Assembly: GCA_937927885.1 (NCBI GenBank)
Contig: CALEZJ010000617.1
Location: 1 to 10,943, forward strand
DNA from: an uncultured Paracoccaceae bacterium
GTDB taxonomy: Bacteria; Pseudomonadota; Alphaproteobacteria; Rhodobacterales; Rhodobacteraceae
Reading direction: 5' to 3'
DNA length: 10,943 nt
Positions 1-8,054 of the stretch are shown here, one piece after another (position 1 is the first letter of the stretch; every line of letters starts with the position of its first letter). A model generated the notes under the pieces. The model was not told where the DNA came from. It did no database searches and saw nothing but the letters and a program-made list of their open reading frames with translations. The translations under genes were made by a program, and so were the position numbers.

Positions 1-120
1 CACGGCGGCGGACATGTCGGGGGCGACATAGACGCCTGGCGAGACCTCGAGCATGACAGAGGTCAGGAAGCCTCGGTAGCGCATTTCGACATCGCGGGTG
101 ACGATCATGGTCAGGGCCAT
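1..120 (-). CDS. cas2: Cas2, type I-E (Cas2e), 3' end cut off by window edge
   Basis: Cas2e is the structural partner of Cas1 in the spacer-integration complex. Only the first 40 residues are in the window. They begin MALTMIVTRDVEMRYRGFL and continue with TSVMLEVSPGVYVAPDMSAAV, which matches the I-E Cas2 pattern: a beta strand ending in an RD/EN-type turn, then R-x-RGFL, then a second strand LE-(V/I)-x-PGVY. The ATG (120-118) shares its A with the cas1 stop in a TGATG overlap. A GAGGG Shine-Dalgarno-like run lies about 9 bases upstream, inside the end of cas1. I-E Cas2 proteins are usually about 95-100 aa, so more than half is missing to the left. The family call comes from the visible residues and the position directly after cas1; integrity of the remainder cannot be judged. 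Confidence 0.93.
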   Translation of the reverse strand, partial: MALTMIVTRDVEMRYRGFLTSVMLEVSPGVYVAPDMSAAV

Positions 121-995
121 CAGCTGCGGCCCTCGATCAGCGCCTTGATGCGTTCGATCATGTCGGGAATGATGCTTTGACGGGCGATGGCCGTGCCGGT
201 CAAGCGACGGGTGACGCGTTCGATGGTTTCGGATGGGCGCTCGGACGCGAGTTTCGCCGCCTTGAAGGCGCAAGGAATTGTCACGGTGTCGCGGTAGAGG
301 TCGGCCACATCCAGTACGAAGCTTTGCCCGGGGTCCTCGTGGATGAAGCCCAGTTGCGGGATCGTCGCGGTGGCGCAGACGGCGATGGCTGCCGCTGCCT
401 CGACGGCGCTCGCGGCATGGTTCAGCGCCTGGTTGGGCAGATCGGCCGACATGGGATCGGCCCGGTCATAGCGGCGCCCCTGCCAGCGTATGCCGATGCG
501 TTGCGCGTGCAGGGCATAGGTTTCCTTCATCCGGGCACCTTCGATGCCGCGCAGCACGTTCAGATCGGCATGGGGCAGAACCTCGCCCAGACGAAGGGCA
601 TACATGCGGCGCGCCGTCATGATTCGCAGGTCGTCGTCGGCCCAGATGCGCGCCTGAAGGCGGGCAAGGCCGGAACGGTCGGGGATCATCGGCGGCGCGG
701 TGTAGAGGCGCACACCATCCTCGCCCACGGCGGCAAGCGCGGTGCGGGCATGAGCCAGCAGGCGCAGCGCATCGTGGCTGACCGTGGAGCCCGGGCCGAG
801 CAGGATGATCGACACGCCTTGCAGGGGGATCGCGTAATCACCCGAGTCCAGCGCGTCAGCCGGGGAAGTCTCGCCTTGCAGGAAAGCCAGCGTGCCGTCG
901 CGGGCCGTCAGCGCACCGCGCGCCAGGTAAAGGCACCCGGCCCGGTCGGCATAGGGCACCTTTGCGCTGTCGAGCCCCAGCCGTCCCTTGAGCAT
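120..995 (-). CDS. cas1: Cas1 integrase, type I-E
   Basis: Cas1 is the metal-dependent integrase that, with Cas2, inserts protospacers at the leader end of a CRISPR array. The protein is 291 aa, slightly shorter than the roughly 305 aa of E. coli Cas1. The N-terminus MLKGRLGLDSAKVPYADRAG matches the I-E beta-domain start. The expected metal ligands are visible in the C-terminal helical domain: Glu152 in RGIEGARMKETY, His219 in LGFIHEDPGQSF, and Asp229/Asp232 in VLDVADLYRD. The ATG at 995 is chosen because it overlaps the cas6e stop (TGATG); an in-frame TTG three bases earlier is the only longer option nearby. It lies between cas6e and cas2, the usual I-E position. No frameshift or missing catalytic residue is seen, so the adaptation module looks functional. 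Confidence 0.97.
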   Translation of the reverse strand: MLKGRLGLDSAKVPYADRAGCLYLARGALTARDGTLAFLQGETSPADALDSGDYAIPLQGVSIILLGPGSTVSHDALRLLAHARTALAAVGEDGVRLYTAPPMIPDRSGLARLQARIWADDDLRIMTARRMYALRLGEVLPHADLNVLRGIEGARMKETYALHAQRIGIRWQGRRYDRADPMSADLPNQALNHAASAVEAAAAIAVCATATIPQLGFIHEDPGQSFVLDVADLYRDTVTIPCAFKAAKLASERPSETIERVTRRLTGTAIARQSIIPDMIERIKALIEGRS

Positions 996-1732
996 CAACG
1001 CCCCCGTTGCGGCGGGCGCAGCAGCAGCATCCCGTATCCATAGCTGCGATGACGACCGACACCCCGGCCCAGCAGGTCGGCAAAAGCGGCGGGGTCGGTG
1101 ACGGTCAGGGTGCCGTGGACCACGGCATCCGGCCCCTCGATCCGGCGGCCGTTGCGTGTCACGCGGGTGCGCTGGAAGCTGGCAAGATGCGAGGCGGCAA
1201 GGTCAAGCTCGGCGGCAGGCGCAAGCCGGGCTGCGAGCCAGGCGAGATAGGCATCCTCACGCGTCGTGGGCTGGCCGCGCAGGACGGCGGCCAGAAAGGC
1301 GTCGACCTCGGCCCCTTTGCGAAAGGACACCGGCGTGCCGCTGTCATCCGCCCCGGTCAGAGCAGAGGCCAGGCGCACCACCGGGCGCAGGCGCAGGTCA
1401 AAGCCAAGCCGCTGGCCTGCCGCCCACGCCGTGGCGGGCCGCGGCAGGCTGCGCAGCCTGTCCAAGTCCACGACATCGGCATGGGCCGGGGTAAGGCTGA
1501 CCTTTGCCTGCTTGAGCAGGGAGTCGGAATCGACCGCAGCATAGGCGTAAAGCGTTCCCGACTTCGCCCGCGGTGCGACCATCAGGCGAAAGGGCTGCAG
1601 GGCGGCGGGTCCAAAGGTTTCACCGAGAAGGTGATGCAAGGCGGTGCCTTCGTCGGTCCCCAGCCCCCTTCCACCTGCCCAGAGGTTCAGCGCTCGCAAC
1701 GATATCGGCAGTTCCACCAGATGCAGGGTCAT
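995..1732 (-). CDS. cas6e: Cas6e (Cse3/CasE) crRNA endoribonuclease
   Basis: Cas6e cleaves the pre-crRNA at the base of each repeat hairpin and stays bound to the 3' handle as a Cascade subunit. The protein is 245 aa. The N-terminal RAMP fold carries His33-His34 in the segment DEGTALHHLLGETFG; one of these probably corresponds to the catalytic histidine of the family. The C-terminus holds the glycine-rich RAMP loop, GRGVGRHRSYGYGMLLLRPP at residues 222-241, which is very typical of the family. I choose the ATG at 1732 because it forms an ATGA overlap with the cas5e stop and has a GAAGGGG run about 7 bases upstream. An in-frame GTG at 1750 would add six residues. It sits between cas5e and cas1 as expected. 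The exact catalytic residue is an assignment by position, not proven. Confidence 0.95.
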   Translation of the reverse strand: MTLHLVELPISLRALNLWAGGRGLGTDEGTALHHLLGETFGPAALQPFRLMVAPRAKSGTLYAYAAVDSDSLLKQAKVSLTPAHADVVDLDRLRSLPRPATAWAAGQRLGFDLRLRPVVRLASALTGADDSGTPVSFRKGAEVDAFLAAVLRGQPTTREDAYLAWLAARLAPAAELDLAASHLASFQRTRVTRNGRRIEGPDAVVHGTLTVTDPAAFADLLGRGVGRHRSYGYGMLLLRPPQRGR

Positions 1733-2391
1733 GGCAGCACCCCTTCGCACACAAGGCGACTGCCGCCGTGCAGCCCGCTGACCCAGTTGCGCAGGTCGGG
1801 CAGGTCATGGCCCGGTTCGCCATCGGTCATCGGCCACATGGCCCGCCCCGGCAGAGCCAGCGCGGCGAGAGCGGCGCGTGCGTCGGCACCTTCAACCCAT
1901 CCGGCGAACATCGGGGCCGAAGGCAGGCATGGTTTGCGGCCAATAAACAATGGCCGCGCCGGGCGGTCCAGCGCGGCGGCAAGGGCGTCGAGGTCCGGAC
2001 CCTCGCCGGGGGCAAGCCGCAGCACCACGCGGCAATCGTGGTCGGCCAGATACGCGCGGCGGCGGCGGTGTGGGCTGTCATAGGTGGCCCCCGCCCGCTC
2101 GTCCGGGCGGCCCCAAGTCGTCCAGCCGCGGTCGTTCGCCGCGAGTTTGGCATTCTGGCTGTCGGTCAGCAGTCGCCCTTCGCGGGCGATCAGCGCACCA
2201 AACTCCAACCGGTCCTGCAAGGCCTGATGCGCGGCACCGTCCTGACGCCGCCAGCCAAGTGCGTTGGCAAGGAGCCCGATCAGCGCCGAGGCCGAGGGGA
2301 AATCGCGCGTCGGGCCGACCTGATCAATCGCCACACCGCCAAAGGCCATCAACGGTGCCGTCAGCCGCAGGTGAAGCCAGCGCTGGGTCAT
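1729..2391 (-). CDS. cas5e: Cas5e (CasD) Cascade subunit
   Basis: Cas5e is a RAMP-fold protein that binds the 5' handle of the crRNA and links Cse1 to the Cas7 backbone. The protein is 220 aa, normal for the family. Residues 5-48 carry the signature LHLRLTAPLMAFGG, then GPTRDFPSASALIGLLANALGW, close in layout to the E. coli CasD start (LRLAGPMQAWG, then GRFPTRSGLLGLLG). Residues 145-161 (ARPLFIGRKPCLPSAPM) match the conserved RPL-x-x-GRK motif. The ATG at 2391 overlaps the cas7e stop as ATGA, and the gene's own stop overlaps the cas6e start the same way. Such four-base overlaps suggest coupled translation and a fixed subunit ratio. No oddities seen. Confidence 0.96.
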   Translation of the reverse strand: MTQRWLHLRLTAPLMAFGGVAIDQVGPTRDFPSASALIGLLANALGWRRQDGAAHQALQDRLEFGALIAREGRLLTDSQNAKLAANDRGWTTWGRPDERAGATYDSPHRRRRAYLADHDCRVVLRLAPGEGPDLDALAAALDRPARPLFIGRKPCLPSAPMFAGWVEGADARAALAALALPGRAMWPMTDGEPGHDLPDLRNWVSGLHGGSRLVCEGVLP

Positions 2392-3524
2392 GCCGCAGAC
2401 CCAGAAAGCTGCGAGGGCAGGCTGCGGGCAAAGGCGGCAAGGTCTGCCATCGTTCCGCGTTCGGCACCGGGAACATCGGCATTGGCCAAAGACAGCACGC
2501 GCCGTGCCTCGCCGGTCGCATAGGCCGCATCCAGCGCCGCCAGATGATCGGCCAGCTTGCCCACTGCCACAGCGGTATTGGCCGCGCAGGGCGTGCGGAA
2601 CGCCTCGGCCAGCGACCGCGGCTGGCGGTCGCCCGCCTCGACCAGCAGGAAGGAGGCACGCGAATAGGGCGCGGTCGACCCCAGCTTTGCCCCCGGCGAC
2701 ACCTCGGCGATCAGATACAGAAGGTTGTGCAACACGTCGCCCGCCAGCCTTTCATCGCCACCCAGATTGCGCAGCAGGCCGGGCAGATCCACCACGACAT
2801 AGCCGTAGAACAGGCCCGAGGTCAGTTCGGTTTCCTGGATGGTGTCGGCGCCGGTATCCTCGTCGCGGGCAAGGTCGTCGGCGGCGATGAAGTAATCGCT
2901 CTCGGCCTCTTCGGCGTGCACGGTGAAGGCGTGGGCGACATGCACGGGCGCCTCGATGTTGGCCTTGGGGTCAGATGTCACCATGCGACCGAACAATGCA
3001 CCGGTCAGACCGCCGGGCAGCGCCGCGCCATCGCTCATCGCCTTCAGGTTGGCCTTGCCTGCCCTGGTCCAGGCCTCTGCCGCGGCCTTTGCAGCCTTTG
3101 GATCGCCCGCCGCTTCGGCCACCAACTGGCGCGCGGTTTCGATCAGGAAATCCACCTCGACCTGACCCAGCAGCAGGGTCTGGCGCGATTTCTTGTCCAC
3201 CCCCTTGTCGCCGTAGACGGCCTTTAGCAGCACCTCCCGGATGGCCTTGATCACATCGGGGTCCACGCCTGCCGACCAGTCGCCGAACACCTTGCGATCG
3301 ATCACCTCGCGTGAGCGGAACGCCGCATCGGCGCCGTCGATCCTGTGCAGCCCGTGCGGATCATCCGCGAGCCGCCAGTGCCGCTTCAGGCACTGCGACG
3401 ACACCCGCGTGCGCAGGGACTCCCCAAAGGGCAGCCGCTTGGCCAGGCCGGAATCGTCGCGGTTCAGCAGGGCGGCGGTATAGGGTGCCAGGAAATGGAT
3501 TTGCAGGAATCGCGGATCAGGCAT
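2388..3524 (-). CDS. cas7e: Cas7e (Cse4/CasC) Cascade backbone subunit
   Basis: Cas7e polymerises (six copies in E. coli Cascade) along the spacer part of the crRNA and presents it for pairing with target DNA. The protein is 378 aa, a usual length. The N-terminus shows HFLAPYTAALLNRDDSGLAK followed by RLPFGESLRTRVSSQCLKRHWR at about residues 30-51, the hallmark I-E Cas7 motif (compare NRDD..., RxRISSQSLKRA in E. coli CasC). The central part contains YFIAADDLARDEDTG, and residues ELTSGLFYGYVVVDLPGLL resemble the conserved strand 'SALFYRYVCVD' region. The start at 3524 has AAGGAAG about 7 bases upstream, and the gene overlaps the end of cse2 by 8 bases. It ends in an ATGA overlap with cas5e. 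Confidence 0.97.
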   Translation of the reverse strand: MPDPRFLQIHFLAPYTAALLNRDDSGLAKRLPFGESLRTRVSSQCLKRHWRLADDPHGLHRIDGADAAFRSREVIDRKVFGDWSAGVDPDVIKAIREVLLKAVYGDKGVDKKSRQTLLLGQVEVDFLIETARQLVAEAAGDPKAAKAAAEAWTRAGKANLKAMSDGAALPGGLTGALFGRMVTSDPKANIEAPVHVAHAFTVHAEEAESDYFIAADDLARDEDTGADTIQETELTSGLFYGYVVVDLPGLLRNLGGDERLAGDVLHNLLYLIAEVSPGAKLGSTAPYSRASFLLVEAGDRQPRSLAEAFRTPCAANTAVAVGKLADHLAALDAAYATGEARRVLSLANADVPGAERGTMADLAAFARSLPSQLSGSAA

Positions 3525-4050
3525 CTTGAGCTTCCTTGGTCAGAGATTGGTCAATACGTTTGTAATAGGCCGCCGCCAGTCGGTTATCGGACCAGCCAAA
3601 CACGGCATGCGCGAGGGTTTCGACATCCAGGGTTGCGCCACGGCGGGACAGCATGCGGATCATGCGCTCCAGGGCGTCGCCCCTTGCAACGCAACGCGCC
3701 GCCAGAAACCGTGCCAGCCGCGTCTCGGACAGAAAGGGTTTGGCATCCGGCACGTTCAAGGCCCGGGTGCGCTCGCCGCCGTCTGCCAGCACGGCACCCA
3801 GATGCCTTTGAGCCTCGTGAATGGTCTGGTCGCGGCTGGCCGGGGTCATGTGCGCGACCAGACGGGTGAACAGCAACCAGTCGGTTTCCTGCGCGGGGGT
3901 GATGCCCAACCTTGCCACCTGCCGCCAGAACAGGGCGCAGCCCGCAGGCCCCATCCGCCGCGCCTCGGCCTTGTCGCCGGGGTCGGCGGCGGCCAGCGCG
4001 GCGGCAATGGCCAGCGCCCGGTGCGCCGTTTCGCTTTCAGGCTTCGACAT
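3517..4050 (-). CDS. cse2: Cse2 (CasB/Cas11) Cascade small subunit
   Basis: Cse2 is the small, all-helical subunit, present as a dimer along the inner face of Cascade, where it helps hold the displaced DNA strand. The protein is 177 aa from the chosen start. It is helix-rich throughout. Features that fit the family are ALFWRQVARLGI near residues 39-50, TDWLLFTRLVAHM near 57-69, and the C-terminal SETRLARFLAARC ... ALERMIRMLSRRGATLDVETLA at about 108-148. The family is poorly conserved, so the call rests partly on its place between cse1 and cas7e. The ATG at 4050 is preferred because GGAG lies 7 bases upstream; an in-frame TTG at 4068 would add six residues. The chosen start overlaps the end of cse1 by 14 bases. 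Confidence 0.93.
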   Translation of the reverse strand: MSKPESETAHRALAIAAALAAADPGDKAEARRMGPAGCALFWRQVARLGITPAQETDWLLFTRLVAHMTPASRDQTIHEAQRHLGAVLADGGERTRALNVPDAKPFLSETRLARFLAARCVARGDALERMIRMLSRRGATLDVETLAHAVFGWSDNRLAAAYYKRIDQSLTKEAQDA

Positions 4051-5554
4051 GAGTGTTCTCCGCTCCAATATCTTTCATCGCCTTGGCAAGCTCGAACTCC
4101 AGCGCCTGCCGCCCTCGCACCTCGGCTCGTGGCCGCATCAGCGACGCGCAAGGGATTGCAGGCAAGGCGCGGGCAAACTCCTCCCGTGCGAAGCGCGCCA
4201 GCCGTTCAAGGAACGCCTTGCGGACAGGGTTCAGGTCATCCTGCGAGGTTCCCGCCATCCGCGCCCAAAGCTCGGGGAAGAACATCTGGTCCGCGTAGCG
4301 GCGAAGGGCCTCGCGCGCGGGCTGGCTGCGGGCGTAATGCGGCTTGGCCACCTTGTCGCGCAGACCGCCCGCCGCGACGATGGCCAGCCCGTTTCGCAAC
4401 GCGAGATCAACCGCCGCGATGTCCGCCAGAATGCCGGGCACAACGGCCTTGGGGCTTTCGCCGAACACATCGCGCACCATCCCCATCGGGACCGTCACGA
4501 TACGCGATTTGAACCCGTCGGTCTTGGAATTGCCGCGCGCAAGGGCCTCGGCCACCAGCAGCATCGCACCTCGGGCCTCGCGCGCCTGACGCTGGGCCAA
4601 CGGTGGCACTTCCCATTCGGGTTCCCTCGTGAACAACAATCGGACCAGCAGGTCATGCGTCCAGTCCTGATCCCCCAGGGTCAGGCTTTTCGATTCGGTC
4701 TTGTGCACCGGTGCCCAAGGGTCGCCCAGACTGCCTTTGGCGTCTTTCCCGGCAATCCGCGCCGCCTTCGAGGTGCTGCGCGCCGCCGTGATGCGGTCCT
4801 CTGCGGCGATCAGCCGGATGCGACGGCAAACCTCGATGAACAGCGGGTCCAGCGCCGACAGGTCCAGCGACTGGCCCTCGGGCCATGGGAGCTGCCAGAT
4901 CAGCGCCTTGCCCGTGATCCCCGCCCGGCTTTCCAGCAGGCAGGCGACATCGCGCGACCACCAGGCCGAGGGATCGACCTGCGCGGCGGCCGTCCCGCGC
5001 GCCGGGGCGAGCCCCAGCAGCACGCGCGAGGACGAGCCCCCGTTCATCCGGGCCACGCCATAGTTCCCGGCCCCGCCGAAACCCTCCATCGTCTGCAGGC
5101 TGACCAGCGCAAAGATCCAGTCCTGCGGCGCGGCCTGCCGGGCGATCTCGCGTTTCAGGTCATGGTTGCGCGAGGTGATCAGCATGTCGAGCGCATCCGG
5201 CGTGGCCACAGCGGACCATTTCAGCCCGCCCGGGTCTGGCGGTTGCAGAAAGGCCGGGCGCGTCCGGTCTGCACCGATCAGATGCCAGGGTTCGTCATCG
5301 GGAAACCCGGGGGTCAGCGCACGCAGGGCGGCGCGCCAGGTTTCCTCGTCCTGTGGCAGGTCGCGTTGCCCGACAGCGTCCAGCGCCAGCACCGAAAGCT
5401 GCACCAGAAACATGTGCCAGGCAGGGCGCTGATGCGGGCGCAGCGCGGGAAACGCCTGAACGGCGCCCTGTGCCATGGCGGCCAGCAAACCCGGCAGGCT
5501 GTGCCAGCCCGCATCGGTCTGGATCAGTCTCTCGCGCAGCAGGTCAAGCGTCAT
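4037..5554 (-). CDS. cse1: Cse1 (CasA/Cas8e) Cascade large subunit
   Basis: Cse1 recognises the PAM in target DNA, helps start R-loop formation and recruits Cas3. The protein is 505 aa, normal for the family. The start MTLDLLRERLIQTDAG, then WHSLPGLLAAMAQG, fits the usual CasA opening. ALRPHQRPAWHMFLVQLSVL follows at about 37-56. The conserved core SLQTMEGFGGAGNYGVARMN (residues 152-171) leads into GGSSSRVLLGL. The C-terminal four-helix part includes RNGLAIVAAGGLRDKV and YADQMFFPELW. No CxxC pair is present (only isolated Cys205, Cys243, Cys469), unlike E. coli Cse1, which has a zinc-binding cysteine set. ATG 5554 is chosen over ATG 5587 because only the former has a strong GGAGG run. It overlaps the end of cas3 by 11 bases. 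Confidence 0.95.
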   Translation of the reverse strand: MTLDLLRERLIQTDAGWHSLPGLLAAMAQGAVQAFPALRPHQRPAWHMFLVQLSVLALDAVGQRDLPQDEETWRAALRALTPGFPDDEPWHLIGADRTRPAFLQPPDPGGLKWSAVATPDALDMLITSRNHDLKREIARQAAPQDWIFALVSLQTMEGFGGAGNYGVARMNGGSSSRVLLGLAPARGTAAAQVDPSAWWSRDVACLLESRAGITGKALIWQLPWPEGQSLDLSALDPLFIEVCRRIRLIAAEDRITAARSTSKAARIAGKDAKGSLGDPWAPVHKTESKSLTLGDQDWTHDLLVRLLFTREPEWEVPPLAQRQAREARGAMLLVAEALARGNSKTDGFKSRIVTVPMGMVRDVFGESPKAVVPGILADIAAVDLALRNGLAIVAAGGLRDKVAKPHYARSQPAREALRRYADQMFFPELWARMAGTSQDDLNPVRKAFLERLARFAREEFARALPAIPCASLMRPRAEVRGRQALEFELAKAMKDIGAENTHVEA

Positions 5555-8054
5555 CGCCCCCTCCAAATTGCAGTCCAATCGGACCATAGCGCATTGCCAC
5601 GTCAGAAACTGTCACCCTCATAGGGGACCCCTGATCAACCTGGACCGCGTCGTTGCCCGTCAGGCCCCGCGACCAGTGCACGGGCAGCGCGATGCGGTGG
5701 ATCGGTGCGCCAAAGGCCCCGATCGTGCCTTCGGGCAGGGTCAGGATCACGCCTTCCTCGCCCAACCTCGTGCGAATCTTTTCATCATCGGGAAAGCCCT
5801 GGACCCTGTTATCGTGGTTCAGAAAGGGTTGTGTTCGGTCGAGTGTCACCAGCCCCGCCATATTCACCTCGGCATAGCTCTTGCCGATCACGCGCTGGCG
5901 ATAGGCGGTCCAGCCATGGGCCTCGGCCAGGGGTTCCAGCGCCTGCGGATGGGTCGCGGCCTCGACCAGGGCGCGGTTCATCGCCGGGATGTGCCAGCGG
6001 GGATGCGCCGCGATCTGATCCAGCGTCGCTTGCAATCCCGGCACATCGACATAGACGCCCGACAGGCTGGGCCCTCCGGGATAGGCGCCCAGACCGTTCT
6101 CGGCCCCCCGGGTCAGAGGGTCGAGCCCCCCTTCGGGGCAAAGCACAAGAACCCGCGCCTCGGCGAACCCCCCGGGTCTTGGCCGCCGGTGCCGGTGCAG
6201 CCGCCCGATGCGCTGCAAGAGCACGTCCATCGGACACAGGTCGGTAATCAGCAGGTCGGCGCACAGGTCCAGCGATTGTTCCAGCGTCTGGGTCCCGATG
6301 ACGATCCGCCCCCCCATCGGGCTGTCCTTGCCGATGGCCTGTTCGACGGCCTGGTCCAGAAGCGCGCGATCCTCGGCGGCAAAGCGGCTGTGGTGCAGGG
6401 TCGGTATGCCGTGCACGGACAGCAGTCTATCAGCCCCAAGGTCCGAACAGGCGTTGAAGGTCTCCTGCGCCCGGGACACCGTGTTGCGGATCACGAGCAC
6501 CCGTGCGCCCGCCTCCGAGGCCTGCACGGCCAGTTGCGCCGCCTCTGCGCCCGACCATCCCTTGACCACCTGCATCTGCACCGTCTTTGACGCGGCCGGA
6601 TCGGCCGAAATCGTGTGCAGGCCTTTCGAGGTCCAGACCGCCGGATAGGGCAGGGCCGCATCCCGCGCCAGATCGCCGGGGGGTTCGCCCCGCCACCGGC
6701 GTCGGGCAACTGCGCCCAGCGTCGCGGACATCAGCAGCGCATGACCGCCCAGGTCCAGATGCGCCTGCACCATCGCGCGTTGCGTTTCGGTCATGTAGGG
6801 ATCCGAGGCATGGACCTCGTCCACCACCAAGAGGGCGCGCGAGAGGCTCGACCCGCGCAGATGGGCGAATTTCACCTGCAACCCGCCAAGCGCCACCTGA
6901 TCGACCGTGCCGACCGCCACGCGCGCTGCCAGATACCGCGCGGAATGTTCCGCAGCCCAGCGTTGCGGCGCCGGGCCATCGTCCCAAAGCACCTCGAACC
7001 CGGCAAGCATCTGCGCCTTTGCCTCACCCGCCACGGCTTGCCCGGGGATCGCGAGAACCGCCTCCGGCGGCGCGCCAAACATCCGCTGCAAGGCTTGATT
7101 GACCCGCCTGTGCAACTGACGTGCCGCAGCCCGCGTCGGGACGGCGAAATACAGCGCATCGACCTGCCCGGCCTCCAGAAGGCTTGCAAATCGCCAGAGC
7201 GCGGCCTCGGTCTTTCCCGCGCCGGTTTCGGCCTCCAGCAGGATCAGGCGTTCCTCAACAGCCAAAGCCCCGACTGCCTTTTGTGCCGGGCGTGGCGCTG
7301 GCAGGTCCGAAATCAGCGTCCAGCCCGCAGGCCCCTTCAGCGGCGGGCTGGACGACAGGCCGATCTCGGCCACTCGGTCACGAGCCCGGGCCAAAGACGT
7401 CTGCCAGTAATCGGGCCGGAACTCGGGTTCAAAGTCAAAGGCCCGCCGGTCCGAGGCCACCCAGTCGGCCAGTGTCAGAAGCCCGCAGAAGAAATGCGCC
7501 AGCCGTGGATTTGGGGCCGGGACAGTTGCCCGCGTAATGGCGGGAAACCAATCCAGCAGGCAACGCCCCAGCACGTCCTCCTCGTCGCGCCAATCGTAAA
7601 AGGAAAGCACCGGAAAGGCTGCCGACGGACTGGCGTTTTCGGGTGCAGGCACCGGGCGCCCGTGATGCGCCATCAAGACCGCGAACCATTCCCGCATCCC
7701 TTGGCATTTGCCCAAATGACGGATCGCCCCCGCCAGCGCATCCGGGCGTGGCATCGTCATCCAAAGCCACCCGGCGTCCAGATGACCAATCGGGCGGAGT
7801 CCATTGGCGTCCGGCCATGCCCTGGCCTGAAAACCGGGGGCGAGTTTTCCAATGTCATGCAAGAACGCAAGCGCCCCAAGGCATTCGATTTCCTCGGCCT
7901 GCAATTCTCGGCCCGCCGCGGCCTCCAACCGTTTCCGCCATAGGGCCTGTTGGGAAATCGTCAGGAAAACGGCGGCAACATCGGCGGAGTGATGGACAAA
8001 ATGGTGGGTAAGCCCACTGGGTTTATCGGCTTTGCCCCAGGCCTGACGTTTCAT
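5544..8054 (-). CDS. cas3: Cas3 HD nuclease-helicase, type I-E
   Basis: Cas3 is recruited by Cascade to an R-loop, nicks the displaced strand and degrades DNA while unwinding it. The protein is 836 aa. The N-terminal HD nuclease shows HHFVHHSADVAAVF (His22), FLHDIGKLAPGFQ (His66-Asp67), MAHHGRP (His130-His131) and LLTLADWVASD (about 191-201). The helicase follows with Walker A ETGAGKT (276-282), Walker B DEVH (412-415), SATLG (443-447) and motif VI QRIGRLHRH (614-622). A C-terminal domain is present. It is the first canonical cas gene of the operon and its end overlaps cse1. The ATG at 8054 has no clear Shine-Dalgarno, but forms ATGA with the stop of a small upstream ORF. All nuclease and ATPase motifs examined are intact, so activity is likely. 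Confidence 0.97.
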   Translation of the reverse strand: MKRQAWGKADKPSGLTHHFVHHSADVAAVFLTISQQALWRKRLEAAAGRELQAEEIECLGALAFLHDIGKLAPGFQARAWPDANGLRPIGHLDAGWLWMTMPRPDALAGAIRHLGKCQGMREWFAVLMAHHGRPVPAPENASPSAAFPVLSFYDWRDEEDVLGRCLLDWFPAITRATVPAPNPRLAHFFCGLLTLADWVASDRRAFDFEPEFRPDYWQTSLARARDRVAEIGLSSSPPLKGPAGWTLISDLPAPRPAQKAVGALAVEERLILLEAETGAGKTEAALWRFASLLEAGQVDALYFAVPTRAAARQLHRRVNQALQRMFGAPPEAVLAIPGQAVAGEAKAQMLAGFEVLWDDGPAPQRWAAEHSARYLAARVAVGTVDQVALGGLQVKFAHLRGSSLSRALLVVDEVHASDPYMTETQRAMVQAHLDLGGHALLMSATLGAVARRRWRGEPPGDLARDAALPYPAVWTSKGLHTISADPAASKTVQMQVVKGWSGAEAAQLAVQASEAGARVLVIRNTVSRAQETFNACSDLGADRLLSVHGIPTLHHSRFAAEDRALLDQAVEQAIGKDSPMGGRIVIGTQTLEQSLDLCADLLITDLCPMDVLLQRIGRLHRHRRPRPGGFAEARVLVLCPEGGLDPLTRGAENGLGAYPGGPSLSGVYVDVPGLQATLDQIAAHPRWHIPAMNRALVEAATHPQALEPLAEAHGWTAYRQRVIGKSYAEVNMAGLVTLDRTQPFLNHDNRVQGFPDDEKIRTRLGEEGVILTLPEGTIGAFGAPIHRIALPVHWSRGLTGNDAVQVDQGSPMRVTVSDVAMRYGPIGLQFGGGDDA
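5560..5564 (-). promoter_or_regulatory. Shine-Dalgarno site deciding the cse1 start
   Basis: The minus strand reads GGAGG here, inside a longer GGAGGGGG run, with five bases between GGAGG and the ATG at 5554. The alternative in-frame ATG at 5587 has no purine run upstream. The site lies within the last codons of cas3, so cse1 can be translated both by coupling and by fresh initiation. Confidence 0.7.

Noticed and set aside
177..1043. 288-aa plus-strand frame opposite cas1
   Set aside because: Antisense shadow of cas1, whose catalytic residues are all present; composition is not protein-like.
3821..5623. 600-aa open frame on the plus strand opposite cse1 and cse2
   Set aside because: It is antisense to well-supported cas genes, is rich in Arg, Pro, Gly and Gln, and shows no family motif. 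Long antisense frames are common in GC-rich genes with strong third-position bias.
6615..7943. 442-aa open frame on the plus strand opposite cas3
   Set aside because: Same reasoning: it mirrors cas3 codon bias, has no recognisable domain, and lies wholly inside a gene with intact HD and helicase motifs.
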